64,000 bases of DNA. Origin: Salvator merianae. Lineage: Eukaryota > Chordata > Lepidosauria > Squamata > Teiidae. The notes under the pieces were generated by a model. That model was not told the origin of the DNA. It did not search any database and saw only the letters and a program-made list of their open reading frames with translations. The position numbers and the translations under genes were made by a program. How positions within the stretch are numbered: the first letter of the stretch is position 1; each line of letters starts with the position of its first letter. The stretch lies in contig QVOM02000029.1 of NCBI GenBank assembly GCA_003586115.2, positions 26,785,712 to 26,849,711 on the forward strand, read 5' to 3'. Positions 9,905-22,148 of this stretch are shown piece by piece.

Positions 9905-11425
9905 TTTTATTTGTTTGTTTGTTTGTTTATCTGCATTTTTATCCCGCCCTATACCCAAAGGTCTCAGGGTGGGTTACAACAACTAAAACAAAACAAAAAT
10001 TCATAAAAGGCATGCAATAAAACAGTAGTCTGAAAGTAGGGAGGAAAACCTGTACCTTTAGCCAAAGGCAAGGGTAAATAGGTGCGTCTTTATTGCTCTC
10101 CTAAATATGTAAAGTGAGGAGGTTTGATGCACCTCAGGGGGAAGAGTGTTCCACAGTCTGGGGGCCACCACTGAAAAGGCCCTGTCTTGGGTGCCCACCC
10201 CTTTAGCTGTTGAAGGTGGTGGTACAACCAGGCAGGCCTCATCTGCAGATCTTAAGGCACGGGCAGGCTGGTATAGGAGAAGACACTCCTTTAGATATTT
10301 GGGGCCCAAGCCATTTAGGGTCTTATAGGTTAAGGTTAACACCTTGAATTGGGCTCGGTAGCAAATTGGCAGCCAGTGCAGCTCTTTTAAGACTGGCATG
10401 ATATGCATCTGGCCAGCTGTTCCAGTCAGCAGTCTTGCTGCTGCATTCTACACCAGTTGCAGCTTCCGAACCGTCTTCAAGGGCAGCCCCATGTAAAGCG
10501 CATTACAGTAATCCAATCTGGAAGTTACTAAAGCATGGATTACTGTGGCCAGATTATCTCTGTCCAGAAGAGGTCGTAGTTGGCGAATCAGCCGTAGTTG
10601 GAGGTATGCATTCTTGGCCACCGCCTCCACCTGAGTTTCAAGTGTAAGCATAGAGTCCAAGAGTGCACCCAGATTCCACACTTGTCCTTTCCAGGGCAAC
10701 CCCATCAAGGGTCAGGTGCCTTCTAACTTCATGGACCCAAGACCCTCTGACACACAGTACCTCTGTCTTCTCTGGATTTAGCTTCAATTTATTGGCCCTC
10801 ATCCAGCCCATTACTGCTTCCAGGCACCTGTCCAACACTTCAACCACCTGTCCTGATTCAGATGGCACAGATATGTAGAGCTGGGTGTCATCTGCATTTT
10901 GATGACATCTGACTCCAAATCTCCTAATGACCTCCCCCAGTGGCTTCATATAGATATTGAAAAGCATGGGAGATAAGATTGACCCCTGAGGAACCCCACA
11001 CCTGAGTTCCCAGGATGACGAGCAGGAATCTCCCACAACTACCTTCTGGAATTGGCCTCGGAGATAGGAGCAGAACCACTGCAACACAGTGCCTCCAACT
11101 CCTAAACTCCGTAGTCTCTCCAGAAGGATATCATGATCAATGGTGTCAAACGCTGTCGAGAGATCCAGAAGAACCAATAGGGATGCATTCCCTTTGTCTT
11201 TCTCCCGGAGAAGGTCATCAAGTAGGGCAACTAAGGTGGTTTCTGTGCCATAACCAGACCTGAAGCCAGATTGAAATGGGTCTAGATAATCAGCTTCGTC
11301 CAAGCATGCTTGTAGTTGAACAGCTATGGCACTCTCCAATACCTTGCTCAAAAATGGTATGTTGACCACCGGGCGATAGTTGTTTAAATCCTCTGGATTC
11401 AGGGATTTTCAACCCAGCTTTTTTG
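9905..11425 (-). mobile_element. L2-like LINE, 5'-truncated, minus strand
   Basis: On the minus strand it runs from mid reverse transcriptase (about 11400) to the 3' end: a 'ctttgggtatagggcgggat' stretch at about 9945-9965 and a tail complementary to ttatttgtttgtttgtttgt. The C-terminal signature (RLDYCNALYMGLPLK, VQNAAARLL with one stop, HWLPI, RLWNTLPPEV) is typical of vertebrate L2/CR1-superfamily LINEs. Its left flank in element orientation abuts the family D sequence at 11430. Confidence 0.8.
10058..11369 (-). pseudogene. L2-like LINE reverse transcriptase, decayed
   Basis: The upper part (10638-11369) encodes RT motifs: LLDLSTAFDTIDH, CGVPQGSILSPMLFNIYM and the catalytic box. The box reads NADDTQLY, so the Tyr of the usual YADD is replaced by Asn. 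A frameshift near 10690 moves the reading to 10448-10708 (LGALLDS ... RLDYCNALYMG). A TAG stands where a Gln codon is expected in LVQNAAARLL. The frame then continues 10058-10408 to the C-terminus (RAIKTHLFTLAFG). Lesions show it is inactive; clade assignment L2 versus CR1/L3 is by motif only. Confidence 0.8.
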
Positions 11426-11429
11426 TTTA

Positions 11430-11990
11430 CTAAGGGCATGATCAGATATGGCATTTGTTTACAGACTGTCTTCAGTATCGACTATCCTGACAAAATATTG
11501 CTTTTCCATTCTTTTTCTGGACTACATTGCCCAATATTAGGACTATTTTGCATTCAGATTAAGTGAGTTCTCAGCCCATTTCAGATGGTTAGCCCATTTA
11601 TTTTGCAAAGTGAGAACATGCAAGTAGACTGTTTAGGGAAGAAACAGTACTTTTTGGATGTGCAGAGAGAGGGGTCCCCGTGTCCTCCCATCCAATCACA
11701 GACTTTATTGCAGGTGTTGTACTCAGGAGGGTGAGAACATCACTACTGGGCTGGGAAGAGAGCACAGCACATGGCACACCTCACAGCTTCATTGTGGGAC
11801 ACATGTCACTGTGGATGTCTGTGAGGGAATCCATTTGCTGACCCCTAACTTCATTCTTATGAATACAGATCCCCTCACATATCCCCCCCTTTGCACTGAA
11901 CTCTCCCCACTTGCACACTGCTTTGAAATTGCACAATTACACAAAACTGCTATTACAAAGGAGAAGAAATTGACACCTGGTGTTTAGTTC
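11430..11990 (+). repeat. Partial family D MITE
   Basis: ctaagggcatgatcagatat ... ggcatttgtttacagactgt ... ttctggactacattgcccaa parallels the left part of the copy at 29971-31150 in the same order, including the block before gtgagaac and the later miscellany gaaattgcacaattacaca. The interior is shorter and the right terminus is missing or diverged. Confidence 0.55.
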
Positions 11991-12459
11991 TGGAGAACTG
12001 GCAGAATCAACCACTTTTTAGATGATCCAGGCCTGAGACAGTCAGGGCTTAAAATGTAAAGATAAACACTTTACATTGTACCCAGACCCCTACCAAGGTA
12101 GCACTTTCAGAACTGGCATAATATGACAAATACTAGTTAGCCCTGAGAGATCTTCATGGTTTCTGCATTTTGAACTAACTGAAGTTTTTAGACTACTTAA
12201 AAAGGCAACTCTAATGATTGCATGCTGCAAACTGAAAGTTACAAAGGCACTTTCCAAACTGGTCACTAGTGCAGGTCAAGAAGGGGTCCAGGGATGTCCC
12301 CTCTGCACAGCTGGTGTGGGATGAGGAAGCTCTGCCCCCTCCTAGCATGCTCCATATTTGTGAACAGTGCAATAGTGTGGGATAAGGTGCCAAAATCGCA
12401 TCCTATCCCCCTCTGCCAGTAGACCTTAACAGCAGCTTACCAGTGGACTAACAACCATA
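11991..12459. other. Unassigned non-coding sequence
   Basis: No gene. Short phrases here (ccagtagaccttaacag, tagcatgctccatatttgtg) resemble family B interiors, so part of this may be a degraded family B element. Confidence 0.3.
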
Positions 12460-13189
12460 GTTCAAATCAATGGGCTGTGTACAGAAGGCACACAGCCCAC
12501 TCCTCTGGGATATGGGGAGCCCATTTCAGTGATGCAACAGGAAGTACCACTAGAAGTGAGCACCTGCTCTCCACAAAAAGGCCCTCTCAGAAACTCCGAA
12601 GGCTGGATACAAAAGGTTCCTGGCCTTTGGGCACTGACCTCAAGTTTTGACATTTTCCCAGTTTGGGCATTTTAGGCTGCCTTATGCCAGAATAAGCAAT
12701 CTATCCCAAGCTGGGATGCTCTTGGCATGGAACAAGGGCATCCATGCTGAGAATTCTGTTCCATACCAGTCCCTGGACTGGCTCCAAAGCTCATCAAGCT
12801 TTGGAGATGGTGCAGGAAGCCTCCAAATGCTAGAAATGAAAGTTCCTGACCTCTGGAGCTCCCAGGTCGTCCATTTCTGCAATGCACCTTGTTACATTGC
12901 TGAAATGGATGCCCTGTGGTATACTGGACTATGGAGTTGTGCCATCTTACACCTCCATGATCCAATACACCACTCCCTAGTATGCCAGTAGACCTTGACA
13001 TCAAAATCTAATGGCAGACTGGACCAGATGCCATTTTGGGAGCCCTAGGTCAGTCTACACTCTGTCATATGTGGGCAGGGCATACTGTCATATGTGGCCT
13101 GGAACCTTTGCTATTCTACACTAATGTGCAGGTGGCAGATACTTAAACAAGACCATGGTCTGATCTACCACCCAGTGCAGAAAGGCCCT
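12460..13189. repeat. MITE-like element, family B (possibly two nested copies)
   Basis: Contains the family B hallmarks: cccatttcagtgatgcaaca, gaaagttcctgacctctgg, accttgttacattgctgaaa, and a right terminus cagtgcagaaaggcccta. The pieces occur twice in opposite orientation (near 12510 and 12850), suggesting one copy inside or beside another. Boundaries on the left are unclear. Confidence 0.45.
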
Positions 13190-14185
13190 AAGGGTGGAGT
13201 GAAACAAGTAAATAGCACACTCCCTGTTCTAAGGCACAAAGCATTGCTTGTAAGTGCTTCACCCTTGAAGCTGCAGAACCCACCATTGTGTGACTCCTGC
13301 CTCAACCTGTATATTACATAGCTCCCCTGACTCCTGAAAAAGACTATTTCCTCTGGTATTGTATTATACGATGGAATGCTCAATTAGTCATTTCCATCTA
13401 AACCTTAGATGAAAAACAGCAAAACAGTTTCAATTTCTACATAATTTGCATTCTCATTTGCCAGACAGAAAAAAAAAGACGGCTTGAAATGTAAATTTCT
13501 TCACACAAATAAGTATACAAAATGTTTTCAGCCATGGTTTTAAGTCCTGTAATCAAAACTTTTGCCTCAAAGTTATCTGAGGCTTGTAATTTCAGAGCGG
13601 TGCATGTTCAACAAAATGCATGCATCTCCAGAGACTTATTCTTTCTTGCCCTTTTGCAAAAGAGCAGAAACAGATGCTCCCACTCAATTTTAAGCTTGAC
13701 ATGTTTCCTAATTTTCCATTTTGTAAATTCAAATGTGACTAACAGATTGATTTTGTCTCTGTTGTTACATTTGGTTTTTTTCCCAGCTGATAACTTTTTA
13801 AAAACTCAGGAGTAGTAAAAGAAGAGAGGATCCTTTCAGAAGGAATCTCCAATATATCTTTCTTTTTCTTTGTGCTTTTTTCAAGGGACAGGAACTGATT
13901 GTAAGTTAAAAATGTGCTGCAGTAAACCCTTTTTCATTCCCTGTTCCTGCTCACAGACACAGGAAAGGTATAGGCATCATCTACATGGTACCTAAGAGGC
14001 AGCATAAGGTGGATTTATGGACAAATGCTCACTATCTTTACACACTTTTAGCAAGATATGTTCAAATCTAGCGAATTCAGCTGGTCAGGTTAGTTTACCC
14101 ACTTAGGTCCTGCTTAGATTGTTGGATATTTTGAATAGGAACTCTAAGGTCCAACCAGTTTGCTTTGTTTTAGCTAAGGGATAAT
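13190..14185. other. Unassigned non-coding sequence
   Basis: AT-rich, no gene, no recognised element. Confidence 0.4.
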
Positions 14186-14212
14186 CCTACCCTACCCTAC
14201 CCTACCCTACCC
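14186..14212 (+). repeat. (CCTAC)n microsatellite
   Basis: Five tandem cctac units followed by ccttccc. Confidence 0.85.
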
Positions 14213-14870
14213 TTCCCAGTTTAGGCTGGATCTGCATAATGGAGTATCTACCACTTTTAGAACCAGAGTCAACTAAGGAATGAAAGTTCCCCAGTTTTGA
14301 CGTTTTTGTAGCCAGGAGTGGAAAGGAGCACAAGATCAGCATGCTTCACACTTTAAGGGATGGAGCACTCTGTCTTTGTAAGGGTAGAAACATTGTTCTG
14401 CGAGTTCTGTCTTTTTCTCACAATTCTTTAATTGAAGTCTAGTAGATAACTGACCAGCATAGGATCCTCAGATCCCAAATGGTATCTCTTGATGACTTCC
14501 TGAGAAGTAGTCACTTGAAGAAAGAAAATAAGTTACCAAGACATAGGATCTCAACACTTATGAAGATGTTGACTGCAGCTCCATGGAAGCCAGAGAAGCA
14601 AAATCTCTTCTTGGCTTCATTGTTGCAAATAAGGCTGCATATTGAAATCTCTGCATTTGTGCATGATGGGCCACCTCACTCACCTGGTGCAGGTGTGGCA
14701 TCCCCTCACATGAATGAGGGCCCACATCAGTGCATGAGCTAGTGACCTGAATGTTGCTCCTCGTGCACTTTTGACAGACATCTGAGTCACTTTGACAGTG
14801 GGAGCCATGGAGACAGGCCAACTTGGGTGCCCTTCAAAAGCTGTTGACCATATAATAGAGTCATAGCCAT
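14213..14870. other. Unassigned non-coding sequence
   Basis: No gene or clear element. Small ORFs on both strands near 14480-14880 overlap each other and look like chance frames. Confidence 0.35.
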
Positions 14871-15359
14871 TGCACCTATTCACACTTAGGACAGTTCAAA
14901 TTAGCAGGGTTCAGGCTGGCCAGGATCAGGTACAATGAGGTACTTGTCAGCAATGGAACAGTTTGCGAGCTGACCAGCGAATGGGAATGCACTAGTTACA
15001 TAGCTGGGTCTGAACCTAGATGAGCTGGGTCCAGACTTGGGTCCAAAATGGCTGCCAGGGTCTGGACCCCAAAGCCTGAACCTGGGTCCAAACTGTCTGA
15101 CAGCACCTGTGCAACCATGCAGTCCCGCCTTGCCACCATTCCACACCAGGAAGTGGTGCGAACACACCTTTCCTGATCTGCATCTGATCATGCAAGTGAG
15201 CTTCCAGACTACAATTTTCTTGACCACAGCTGGTAGGCTTCAGGTGAGCATCAGGTGGACTTTGGTAGATTTCAAGTCAGCTGGGGCTGTTTGCAGGTAT
15301 GAATGCTCCATACTAGCAACTGTCCTTGAACGTTCCATTTTCTAAGTGCAAACAGGCCC
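14871..15359 (+). mobile_element. Non-autonomous DNA transposon, family A' (hAT-like duplication)
   Basis: Left end cacctattcacactta and right end taagtgcaaacaggccc are imperfect inverted repeats. The flanks atagccat (14863-14870) and atagcctt (15360-15367) match at 7 of 8 bases, as expected for a hAT-type 8-bp duplication. The interior (gctggccaggatcaggtaca, caggtatgaatgctcca) matches the copies at 41695-42188 and, less well, 46822-47400. No transposase. Confidence 0.65.
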
Positions 15360-16730
15360 ATAGCCTTTTTGCCTTTTCAAGTCAAATAATAGGAGAAAAC
15401 TCAACAAATGCAGCTTGACTAGATAATGCAGTCAGCTCATCTTTTTGCTCATTGGCTATGTAGCAGGTGATAGTGATGGTGATGGGAAGACTGAGTTTAA
15501 TCTTGCCTCCATGTGACTTAGGTCGCATCTCCAATTACTGTGACTGGTACCTTTAAAAAGTGTCTTAACTTACACGCAGTGGTAAGAGGCTCCTCATGGT
15601 GAGCATACTGCCCCATTTTCAACTATGGTGGTCATCCAAGCGTCTGTTCTGCAAGGTACAATCTATTGCCCTCTCCACAGGTGTCTCAGATCACTGCTTC
15701 AAATCAAGCCTCCACATTCCAAAATGGAGACACAGAGGCATCTCCCAGAGTTACAATCATAATGCCTCCCCCTAGATGCCCACAAAGAAGTCATCTCTGC
15801 AGGCAAGCGCAAAGCCAGCCCTTATGAGAGAAAATGACTGAGCAAGTACAACTGTCAGCTGCTACTTCAAGAACCATCATCAAGATTTCTATGTCAAGAA
15901 AAGGAGTAAAAAGAAGGCAAAAATCAAATGCAACACAAGCTTTCAAAATGGAAACAATAAATCCAGTTTAATATATTAGATACAGGAGGTGTCTGTTATA
16001 TAGTTCTACTTGACACTTTGATTCTTATGTGAAAAAGCCTCTCACGTCATTTAAGTATAAACCCGCTTCTTTTGAGTTCCTGCCTTGGATCTCTTGTGAT
16101 CCAGGACACACTTATTTCTCTTATTTCTCACTCTTGTACTGCAGTTGGAGGAACAAGAAGGATTAGGTTTCTGATCTCTCAACATACATATAGGAACCCA
16201 TTCTCCTATAAGTGGGGGACTGGATTCAGGATCCACAGTTCACTTTCCAGGATCCTGAATTTGAAGAAATGCAGCTGTCGAACCATGAGTTGCTGGAAAA
16301 GATGCTCTAGTAGTATCCTTGTTAATACTACTCTATTAATGGAAAGACAGACTTCCCAAGCATAGCAGGCTAAAAAGAACAATGCTAGAGCATCGCTTTC
16401 AGAAACTTGAGGCTCTACCATTTCCTCCTCTCCATTAATGCAGCATATTTCTATTTGTTTATCATCCTTTTGACTTTTGGAGGAGCAGGCATCCAAGTGG
16501 AAAATGAGCTTCAGTGTTAGTAAGTGCCTGATGATGCACACTGGAGGGAAAAAAACCAACCCTAATCACATCCATTAACTGATAGGGTCTGAGCTTTCTG
16601 TGACTAACTAGGCAAAGAACCTTGAGGTTCTGAAAGTCTGCTAGACGAGTTTGTCAACCCAGTGAGAAGCAGCAGCGAAAAAAGCAAATTCAATGCTAGA
16701 GATAATTAGGAAGGGAATGGAAGCTGTTCA
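15360..16730. other. Unassigned non-coding sequence
   Basis: No gene recognised. The overlapping small ORFs around 16050-16560 have no shared features with known families. Confidence 0.4.
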
Positions 16731-17151
16731 CACTTACCTTCTAGTGAGTGTGGAGATACTCACTAGTGAAGTATGTCTGCATTTTTTGAAGGCCCTCGCA
16801 ATCAGGAGCATCTGCAGACACGCCCAATCACTACTACCTGTACTGGGAGCAGCTGGACTGCTCCCAGTGTGCTGCATTTGCGCCTACTTCTGGGTGTGAG
16901 CACTGCAGGCTGCGGCACAGCATGGTTGCAGCTGCAGAATTGCTTGCTCCATCCCAGTCACCTTGGCAGTGGTCAGATGTTCCCATAGCCACTGTCATGG
17001 CAGGTGGCCAGCATTTGCATTGTGAGTGCTGGAAGCCTATTTCCAGGCTGTTCCAGCCCTTGCAGTGGAGATGGCCACTGAACCGTGAGGACTGTTCTAC
17101 CTTAGAATGGAATAATTATCCCATTCTGAGGTAGAAAGTGCGAAAAGGCCC
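16731..17151 (+). repeat. MITE-like element, family A
   Basis: Left end ctgttcacacttacc with a subterminal hairpin (ctagtgagtgtgg ... actcactag). The right end has the hairpin ctaccttagaatgg ... ccattctgaggtag, then aaagtgcgaaaaggccc. The interior (actgggagcagctggactgc, ggcagtggtcagatgttccc, cttgcagtggagatggc) is shared with 20126-20583. No coding potential. Confidence 0.65.
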
Positions 17152-17694
17152 TAAATCTACAACCATCATTGGTACTTTCTGTGCTGAAAGGCCTGTGACT
17201 GGAATCAGTGGGTCTGGAACAACCAGGCCCTCTGGTTCTGCCCACAGAAAGGTGTGATCTTGAACAGCACTGTCTGAATGATGGTGCTGGTCCAGACCCC
17301 TCCCAGGCCTCCAAGCACATGTTGTTCTTCGAGACCAGGTGAGCTAGGGGCAAAAATTCCTAACCTCAAAGCCTCTGGGGGATGCATTTCATCAAGATGC
17401 TTTGGGGCACTGCTGAAATGCGTCCACATTAGGCCTGAAGATGGGAGCCGTGTCTTATGAATGTCTCCTGTGTTCTAGACCAGGACTTGCTGGTTCACTG
17501 TTAGACTCATTCGATCGAGTCTGCCAGTATTCCCCATCAGATCCTCCCTGATCGGGGTTGCGCTCTGTCTAATGCAGATGAAGCATAACTGCAGGTGAAG
17601 AGACTTCACAGAAGTTCACTAATGTTTGGATTGAAGAGGCCCAGCTTACTATGCAGGCCCTTATTCTGGAATTAAGGTAAGTGCAGAAAGGACC
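17152..17694. repeat. MITE-like element, family B
   Basis: Contains ggtctggaacaaccaggccc, gcctctgggggatgcatttc and a right terminus ggtaagtgcagaaaggacc. It shares blocks with 54272-54822 and 56421-56770. Lies directly after the family A element; the left end is uncertain. Confidence 0.5.
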
Positions 17695-17860
17695 ACTGTG
17701 TCTCTATATAAATCTATGGTGAAGCCACATTTGGAACATTATGTACAATTCTGGTCACTACATCTCAGAAAGGATATTATGGAATTTGGAAAAGGGCAGA
17801 AAAGGGCAGCCAGAATGATCAGGAGACTGGAACAACCTCCTGACAAGATGGAGGTGCAAT
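17695..17860 (+). mobile_element. CR1/L3-type LINE 3' region, left half (split)
   Basis: Reads as the C-terminal LINE motif (MVKPHLEHYVQFWSLHLRKD, then KGQKRAARMIRRL), the same domain as PHLEYCVQFWAP in the intact CR1 copies but older. It is cut at 17860 by the hAT-type element, and the remainder resumes at 18707. Confidence 0.7.
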
Positions 17861-18706
17861 TAGGGGTGTGCACGAAGCTTTGTGGCATTCGATTTTCGAT
17901 CGAATTTCGTGATTTCCTGCCCTTCGCATCGAATGCGAAGGGCAACAGAAATCACGAATGCGAATTGCGAAGGTCCCTCAATTTTTCGAAGCATTTCGGG
18001 ACCTTCGCAATTTGCCGATGTCTCACCTCTCTAGGCTGTCAGCGCTGGCACTGACAGCCTAGGGTGAATCAGCCAGCCAGCAGCGAGCGGTGGTGGAGAA
18101 AACTCAACGGAAGGGGGATTCCCTTCCCGTTGATTTTCCTTCTCTTCCCCTCACTGACTCACCCCCCTAGGCTGTCAGCGCGAGCGCTGACAGACTAGGG
18201 TGAATGAGGCAGCCAGCAGCCAGCAGAAACAGAGCTATCAAGGCGAAGGGAAGAGCTATGCCTCGATTTCACCGCTTCCGATGGCGCTCGCCTCTCTCTT
18301 ATTCCCCCCCCCAGTCTGTCATTGCACTGACAGACTGCGGCGGGAGTGAGAGAGAGCGCTGCGCCATCGGAAGTGAAGGAATCAAGGCAAAGGGAAGAGC
18401 TTTGCCTTGATTTCACCGCTTCCAATGGCGCTCGCCTCTCTCTTATTCCCCCCCCCAGTCTGTCATTACACTGACAGACTAGGCGGGGGGGGGAATGAGA
18501 GAGAGGCAAGCGCAATCCGAAGCAGAGAAATTAAGGCAAAGCTCTTCCCTTCGCCTTGTTTTCTCTGCTTCCGTTCGCGGCGAAAATCTTCGCCGCGAAA
18601 ACGAAGGGCTTCATTTTCGTGCATATTTTTTCGCACGAAAACGAAGCCTAGGAGCTTCGCATTCCTGCGAAGCAAAAAGGGAAAAGTGCCTTCGTGCACA
18701 TCCCTA
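17861..18706 (+). mobile_element. 846-bp hAT-type non-autonomous element with 8-bp TSD
   Basis: Terminal inverted repeats tagg(g)gtgtgcacgaag and cttcgtgcacatcccta; the 8-bp direct repeats ggtgcaat (17853-17860 and 18707-18714) flank it perfectly. The interior has no transposase. It contains several palindromes (ttcgcat/atgcgaa, gctgtcagcgc) and repeated blocks of ctctcttattccccccccca with cactgacagact at about 18290-18520. The 340-bp element at 52335-52674 has similar ends. Confidence 0.85.
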
Positions 18707-19210
18707 GGTGCAATGTCTAGGCCTATTCGGTCTTGAAAGACCATGTTTAAGAGGGGGCCTGACTGAAATCTATAAAATGATTCCCAGTGTGGAAAAGGTG
18801 CATAGAGAAAAATATTTTTTCTGTCACATAACACTAGAACCGGAGGACACTCTATGAAGCTGATGGGTCTCACAAGAGGAAATATTTTTCCACCCAGCAG
18901 ATCATTGGTGAATGGAATTTCCTACCAGAGGAGGTGGTGATAGCTTTAAGAAAAGGTTAGTCAAATTCATGGAAACAGGTATATCAGTGGCTACTAGAAT
19001 GAATTTCTAGGTACTGCTTGCGGGTTGGAGAAAGAGGCAGGATGCCTCAAAAGGTCATTTTCTGAAGGACAGGATAAGTTGAGTTCAGACAGTTTCCCTT
19101 GACTTGTGCCTGAGAATGCTCCAGAAGCAAACAGCAGGGCAAGACAGGAGCTGGATTAGATGGGCTGATTCAGCAGGGCTTCTCTTATGTTCTTATATTC
19201 TAACTTATGA
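18707..19210 (+). mobile_element. CR1/L3-type LINE 3' region, right half
   Basis: Continues the LINE frame (CCT GAC TGA AATCTATAAAATGAT, i.e. the 'IYKM' region) through 'cctaccagaggaggtggtga' to the 3' end 'gctggattagatgggctgat ... cttatgttctta', a very common amniote CR1/L3 tail. Several stop codons; inactive. Confidence 0.75.
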
Positions 19211-20125
19211 TAACTGATCCTTGTTTGTATATCAAGGTTGTGTTTATAAAATCTGTATGTGTTTTGGAATATTTTTAGAAATGAATATTTGTTCTAGATG
19301 TCATTATATAGTGCAGTGTAGATCCCTGAAAGCAAAACAACCAAAAAATACCCTAATGGGATGTAATTGCAGGTATTTCATGCAAGTCTATAAAATGACT
19401 ACCCCTTGCTTATATTCTAATGGCAATATTGGTGTTAGAGATCAGTGTGAAATATACTTATGTGTGATTTGATTCTTATAGCATCTTCTGTTCCAGAAGC
19501 AAATATGTCCAAATGGAATCCAGAATCAATTACAAACTGAAGAAAAGACGATTTCAGAGTTTATTGTTTCCCCTTAATGTAATCCATTAGGCTAGTATTT
19601 GGTGCCAATGTTATATCCCAGTCAGTCTAGCTCGGAACCAATTTGATACTAATGTGAATTTTTGTGGCTGCAGTGCATTTATGTCTTGGCCTGCTGTACA
19701 AAAAAAAAAAAAAAAAAAAAGGAAGGTTTGTATGAAGTGGCCAAGAATTATTATGGTTGTGTCTACTCTTCAGTGAAAAGACATAAAAAAAGAGCTTAGT
19801 TGTTCTTTATTTTTAGGCCCATTGCATTTATACAGTATTAAGTCTGCATTTATTAACAAGCTGTGGTTTCAGTACATCAGATGGTTGATTTCTTTAAGCA
19901 GTTGCTATCAGAACAAATCTAGGAAACTGGAAAGGAGAAGCAGTTGGAAACATTTGAAGGCCATAATTTCCTGGCCACAAAGGAGAAAACTCACCTCAGG
20001 GCAACACAAAGTAGCACTCCAGGTGGCAGATATTATACCACTGGGGCTATAAATCTGGTCTGGGAGGTTCTTAAAAGGACAGTATTACTGAGAAGAAGAA
20101 CTGCAAAGTGAAAATTGTAGACATG
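19211..20125. other. Unassigned non-coding sequence with a 21-bp A-run
   Basis: AT-rich with no gene. A pure A-run lies at 19700-19720. The phrase ctcacctcagggcaacacaa near 19990 has no recognised partner. Confidence 0.4.
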
Positions 20126-20583
20126 CCGCCTATTCGCACTTTAGTGCTAGTGAGCGTGGAGACACTCATTTAGCACAGTGCATCTGCATTTTGAGGGGGG
20201 GCGAGCAATCAGGAGAGTCTGCAGTTGCTCTCAATCTCTGCTAGCTATGGACCACAAAATTGCTGTCCGCTGCTGGACTGGGAACAGTTGGACTGCTCCC
20301 AATATGCAGCATTCCACTGGCAAGTGCAAATGCTGCAGGTTGTGGTGCAATGTGACTGTGGCTGCACAGACACATGCCACATTCCTGGTCACCATGGCAA
20401 TGGGCAGACTTTTCCTCAGCCGGTATCATGGCAGGGCAGCCAGCATTCACACTGCAAGTACTGGAAGCCTGTTTCTAAGTTGTTCAGGCCCTTGCAGTGC
20501 TGATGGCAGCCACACCACAAGAACTGTTCCACCTTGGTATGGTCGGATTCAGCCATTCTGAGGTGGAAAGTGTGAAAAGGCCC
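20126..20583 (+). repeat. MITE-like element, family A
   Basis: Begins ccgcctattcgcacttt and ends aggtggaaagtgtgaaaaggccc. It shares tagtgagcgtggagacactc, gaacagttggactgctccca and ccttgcagtgctgatggc with 16731-17151. ORFs inside (for example 20178-20561) are by-products. Confidence 0.65.
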
Positions 20584-22148
20584 ATGATTATTTAAAAGAT
20601 GTGGTTGACTTACCAAACTCTTGGGACTCTGCCTAGCCATGACTCCACCTCAGCCACATCTCTCAGGTGGCATTCATACCAAAGGATCTGAGCCATGCTG
20701 TGCGGTGCCCACTCTGGGTCTGCAGGAGGCAAAGACAAACTGCAGGGCTCTGGGGCAACTCCTTGGAGCCCACAGGAACCACCAATTGCAACGACTCCAA
20801 ACCAAAGCTTGAATCACTCCGAGGAATCAGAGGTGTGGGTGCAAATCCACTGCACTTTTGGTTCCTTGCAGCTACTGTGCATGTGCTTCTATCCATAGAG
20901 TTATCTCCCAGCTGCCACACACATTCAAACAGCGACCAAGGAGTGACTCCAGAAATGGGGATGACGAAGAATAATTAGGCTTACTTTGAGGTCACACTCA
21001 TCACTGATTTGGAGTCTTGGGAGTCAATTGGGGGCAGAAGGGTTTGTTCCCCCCACCCCCACCCCCCAGATTCCCAGAAGATGCCTGACAATGGCCTTGT
21101 GAATGAAGACTCACTCTGCTCAGTAACAGTCCTGAGTGCTTCTGGCTGGCTGGAATGTGCTTTTCAACTGTTATAATTGTTTTACTTGATTTGAAGGTGA
21201 ATGAAATGAGGAAAAAAGAAACTTAGGTGTCTTGCAGGATTAGATCACTGTGCCATCTAATCCAGCTAAATTTGCTAAGCCCATCATTTCCACGGGCTGA
21301 CTGTGTGTGGAACTTACAAATCAGATGCTATCTGCAAATGGGAATAGCCAAGACTGTAGGAATCATCTAGAGAGAGGAATGAACTGTGTCACTGTGAATT
21401 AGGCTTGTGAGAACAGGCATTCAAACCTGTCTGGAGAGAGGCCCAGGACAGCTAGGTGAAGCATGTCACAAATTTGGGCTCTCCTTAGCATGGAGGAGTT
21501 ATTAAGGAACAGGCAAGTGTCTTGCAAGGGAATCCACCTCTTTCTTAGTAACATGTAACACCACCATTTCTTCCACCTACATGGATGAAGGAGTGTTTTG
21601 TGGACATCACAATGTGCACGTGTGTTGAAGAAGTGCAATCCAACATGCGTTTAATTTTCAGCTGTTTGTCTGTAAAAGGACTAACATATTAAAAAAAAAA
21701 TCTATATGCCACATCTTTTGTTATTTGTTTGGTCTCCCTATGGATAGGTAAATAACGCGTTTGAAAATATTGTTCTGCCAAATGTCAACGTAACTACTGG
21801 TTTTCCACAGTGAAATACTGTTTAATTAGAAAAATGGTACAGTGAGACTGAAATCGTTGCTCTCTGAGTCCTGAAAAGAAATAGAAGCATCTGTTTCTCT
21901 CATTTCCCTGCTTCTGTCCACAGTTTTTGTCATTTTGTGCATTGTGGCAAGAACACTGGGATCTACCAAAGTGTAGCATCACAGTTTATAAGAATGGGGG
22001 CTGAAGGTAGCTATCTTTTTCAATAAAATATAAATATCCCGATTTTTTATTTCCTTTGTAAAAGAGAACTACATTTTTAGCATGAGCTGGGAATCACTGG
22101 CAAGAATCACTAACATTCATGTTAGTGAATCACTAACATTAAATCTTA
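20584..22148. other. Unassigned non-coding sequence
   Basis: No gene recognised. Includes a C-rich run near 21050-21068 and A-run near 21690. Overlapping ORFs at 20663-20978 are on both strands and have no domain. Confidence 0.4.

Noticed and set aside
18195..18873. Ser/Arg-rich ORFs on both strands
   Set aside because: Generated by repeated blocks inside the 846-bp hAT-type element; no transposase motif.
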